Positions 19,612 to 20,980 of a DNA stretch of 20,980 bases are shown here, piece after piece. A program made the translations under genes and the position numbers. The notes under the pieces were generated by a model. That model was not told the origin of the DNA. It worked only from the letters and a program-made list of their open reading frames with translations, and made no database searches. The first letter of the stretch is position 1. Each line of letters opens with the position of its first letter. The stretch spans positions 1-20,980 of the forward strand of contig MU839320.1 in the NCBI GenBank assembly GCA_030685235.1. Direction: 5' to 3'. This stretch comes from Copromyces sp. CBS 386.78 (taxonomy: Eukaryota; Ascomycota; Sordariomycetes; Sordariales; Sordariaceae).

Positions 19612-19862
19612 AATTGTAATTATAATAATTATCACGGGTAGAGGGCGAGAGGTTGGGTGTAGATATTAGATATGCGTAATTGCACGAGGGAAGAAGAGGA
19701 AGAGTGCAAGGTGCGCTCGGGAGATAAGCCTTTATAGGATTCGAACTATAAACCCCAGTAGGTCTATAGCGGGAGGCTATAGCCAATCAACCAAGGTAGT
19801 AACAATAGTTTTAAAGAGCTACTATTACCAGTATATATAATATAAATTAATCCTATAATACT
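19612..19862 (-). repeat. 3' LTR of the minus-strand gypsy remnant
   Basis: On the minus strand it starts TATTATAGGATTAAT after the polypurine tract and ends near TAATTACA. It is the inverted partner of 19246-19534. Internally it holds a tRNA-like stretch with a TTCGAATCC B-box-like motif (rc of 19736-19746). Its composition is closer to normal than that of the pol remnant. Confidence 0.6.
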
Positions 19863-19879
19863 ACCCCTATCTAAAAGAA

Positions 19880-20895
19880 GCTATATAACTAACTAAAATT
19901 ATATAAAATAATAAATAACCCTATTAAACGTTTAATCCAACTGTAAAAAACTTCTATAGCCGCCAGTCGCGGCGACCTCCTTTCGTACCTCACTTGTAGA
20001 GTTTCCACTTCTATAGCCAACTCCTCTTCCTCTAACGTCCTCCTTCGTTTCCGTTCCGCCGCCAGCTAATTTAGGGGTATTAGAGCCTCCGGGTATACTT
20101 CGTAAAACTACCGTATTGTATTAAGGGATATAGCTATATTAATATATAGTTATTACGAAGGTTAATAAAGTAGTACTTAAATGACGAAATATTCCTAATA
20201 ACTATTAGCCGCTTTATAATAACTATTAATTTTAACGAAATCCTATTCTACTGAATCCTCTTTATTATTAGTCCTTTTTATATTATAATTTTAATTTATA
20301 CGAACGTCTTTTTATACTTCTAATTATCCCGGAATACTTACTTCGGCCTATAGTTTAATTTTACTAACGTAGAAAGTCGGACTATATTTTATATTAACGG
20401 GGAACTTAAGTATAATTCTATAATTATCCGCTTTAATAATTTCGAACGGGCCTTTGTAAAGGGGGGTAAATTTTACGTATAGGCAGCTAGTATTGAAATT
20501 TTCCGTATTGAGCAAGACTTTATTTCCCGCTCTATACTTCGGGGTATCTATTCGTTGAATATTAGCGTTAGCTTCGTACTATTATTAAATTTATTTTATT
20601 TAATCTATAATATAATCTAATATTTTTTTAAAACGGTTAGTTATTTTATTAGTTTTAAAATATTCTATTTACTACTAAATTAATATATTTAGCGGATATA
20701 ATTTCGCTAGTTTAATACTTATTCGAAGGTAGAAACTATAGTTAATAAAGAAAGGAGATACTCCCGTTATTTTAGAAATTAAATTATTACTAATAAATTC
20801 TACGATTAAGCATTAATTTACTTAATTATCCTACGCCCAATTAATATAGAAACGAAGATATTTCTCTATTTCTATATTAATATACTCTATTTAAT
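19880..20895 (-). pseudogene. gypsy integrase C-terminal remnant
   Basis: Near the start (rc of about 20890-20840) lies IEYIN...KYLRFYIN, the segment after the integrase catalytic Glu. GVSPFF-NYSF follows at about 20770-20735. A GPY/F domain follows at about 20540-20370: YRAGNKVLLN, then YKGPFEI, then FYVSKIKL. The C-terminal region ends with a basic ERRSPRLAA stretch near 19985-19960; a chromodomain was not clear. Scattered stops (TAG/TAA) make it non-functional. Confidence 0.75.
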
Positions 20896-20897
20896 TA

Positions 20898-20980
20898 TGA
20901 GAATGTCTTTTCGCACCGTAATGAATGTCTTCCGGCACCGTAGCCCCACCCACTTACACCCTTCCCGCGCGCTAATGCAC
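20898..20980. repeat. GC-rich transposon end (terminal repeat A, right copy, inverted)
   Basis: It starts TGAGAATGTC directly after a TA and is the reverse complement of 1-89 apart from short indels: about 10 bp extra in the left copy (near 17-27) and a TAAGTGGGTG-like 10-bp extra here, next to a similar AAGGGTG. The two 22-bp modules are conserved. The element continues past the window end. Confidence 0.6.

Larger units (their letters stand above)
19612..20895 (-). mobile_element. RIP-degraded gypsy remnant, 3' part, minus strand
   Basis: Read on the minus strand from 20895 downward: the end of the integrase core, the integrase C-terminal GPY/F region, an unresolved pol 3' tail, a polypurine tract (rc of about 19864-19876, AGGGGTAG-like) and an LTR starting at 19862. 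Everything upstream of the last part of the integrase core is cut off exactly where transposon end A begins (20896-20898), so element A probably inserted here. It is AT-drifted but with fewer stops than the plus-strand element. Confidence 0.75.

Noticed and set aside
1..20980. CRISPR array, bacterial operon or prophage
   Set aside because: There are no spaced direct repeats of array type, no Shine-Dalgarno-linked genes, and spliced introns show the DNA is eukaryotic.
1..20980. Dispersed 5S rRNA or canonical tRNA genes, which are scattered in Neurospora
   Set aside because: I found no match to the fungal 5S sequence I remember and no complete cloverleaf on either strand by eye. A covariance search could still reveal one.

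Overview
The window looks like nuclear DNA of a filamentous ascomycete that carries out repeat-induced point mutation (RIP), most likely Neurospora or a close relative. Three things point there. The host genes have short introns (54-75 bp) with fungal splice and branch signals and A-rich -3 start contexts. The transposon remnants are extremely AT-rich, with C:G to T:A changes that break catalytic codons. An intronless 695-codon L-amino-acid oxidase gene matches, as I recall it, the length of the N. crassa enzyme precursor. Species identity is inference from memory, without a database search.

Layout: (1) 1-7547 is a RIP-degraded transposon block. It starts with a GC-rich transposon end (1-89) and a second, related end (266-313). 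A plus-strand Ty3/gypsy chromovirus remnant follows (about 560-5947: protease, RT, RNase H, integrase, chromodomain, polypurine tract, 3' LTR). It appears to sit inside a Ty1/copia remnant whose downstream part (RT to RNase H to LTR) runs from about 5955 to 7547. (2) 7548-18350 is a normal-composition island with three minus-strand genes: L-amino-acid oxidase (8004-10091), a cyclin H/Ccl1-type TFIIH-kinase cyclin with three exons (12630-14049), and a BAR-domain, endophilin-like protein with three exons (14861-16378). (3) 18351-20980 is a second degraded block: a hairpin repeat, a tandem-repeat transposon end, an unidentified degraded element, two LTRs tail to tail, a minus-strand gypsy integrase/GPY-F remnant, and finally the same GC-rich transposon end as at position 1, in inverted orientation.

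The three host genes share no pathway: extracellular or vesicular amino-acid catabolism, transcription/cell-cycle kinase control, and membrane curvature. Each has its own leader and upstream region. The oxidase upstream region is rich in GATA cores, which fits nitrogen control. I found no convincing new biological system. The most unusual signals are the transposon ends built of two 22-bp modules that bracket the window, a pair of dispersed hairpin repeats about 5.8 kb apart, and the patchwork of RIP-mutated and unmutated stretches.
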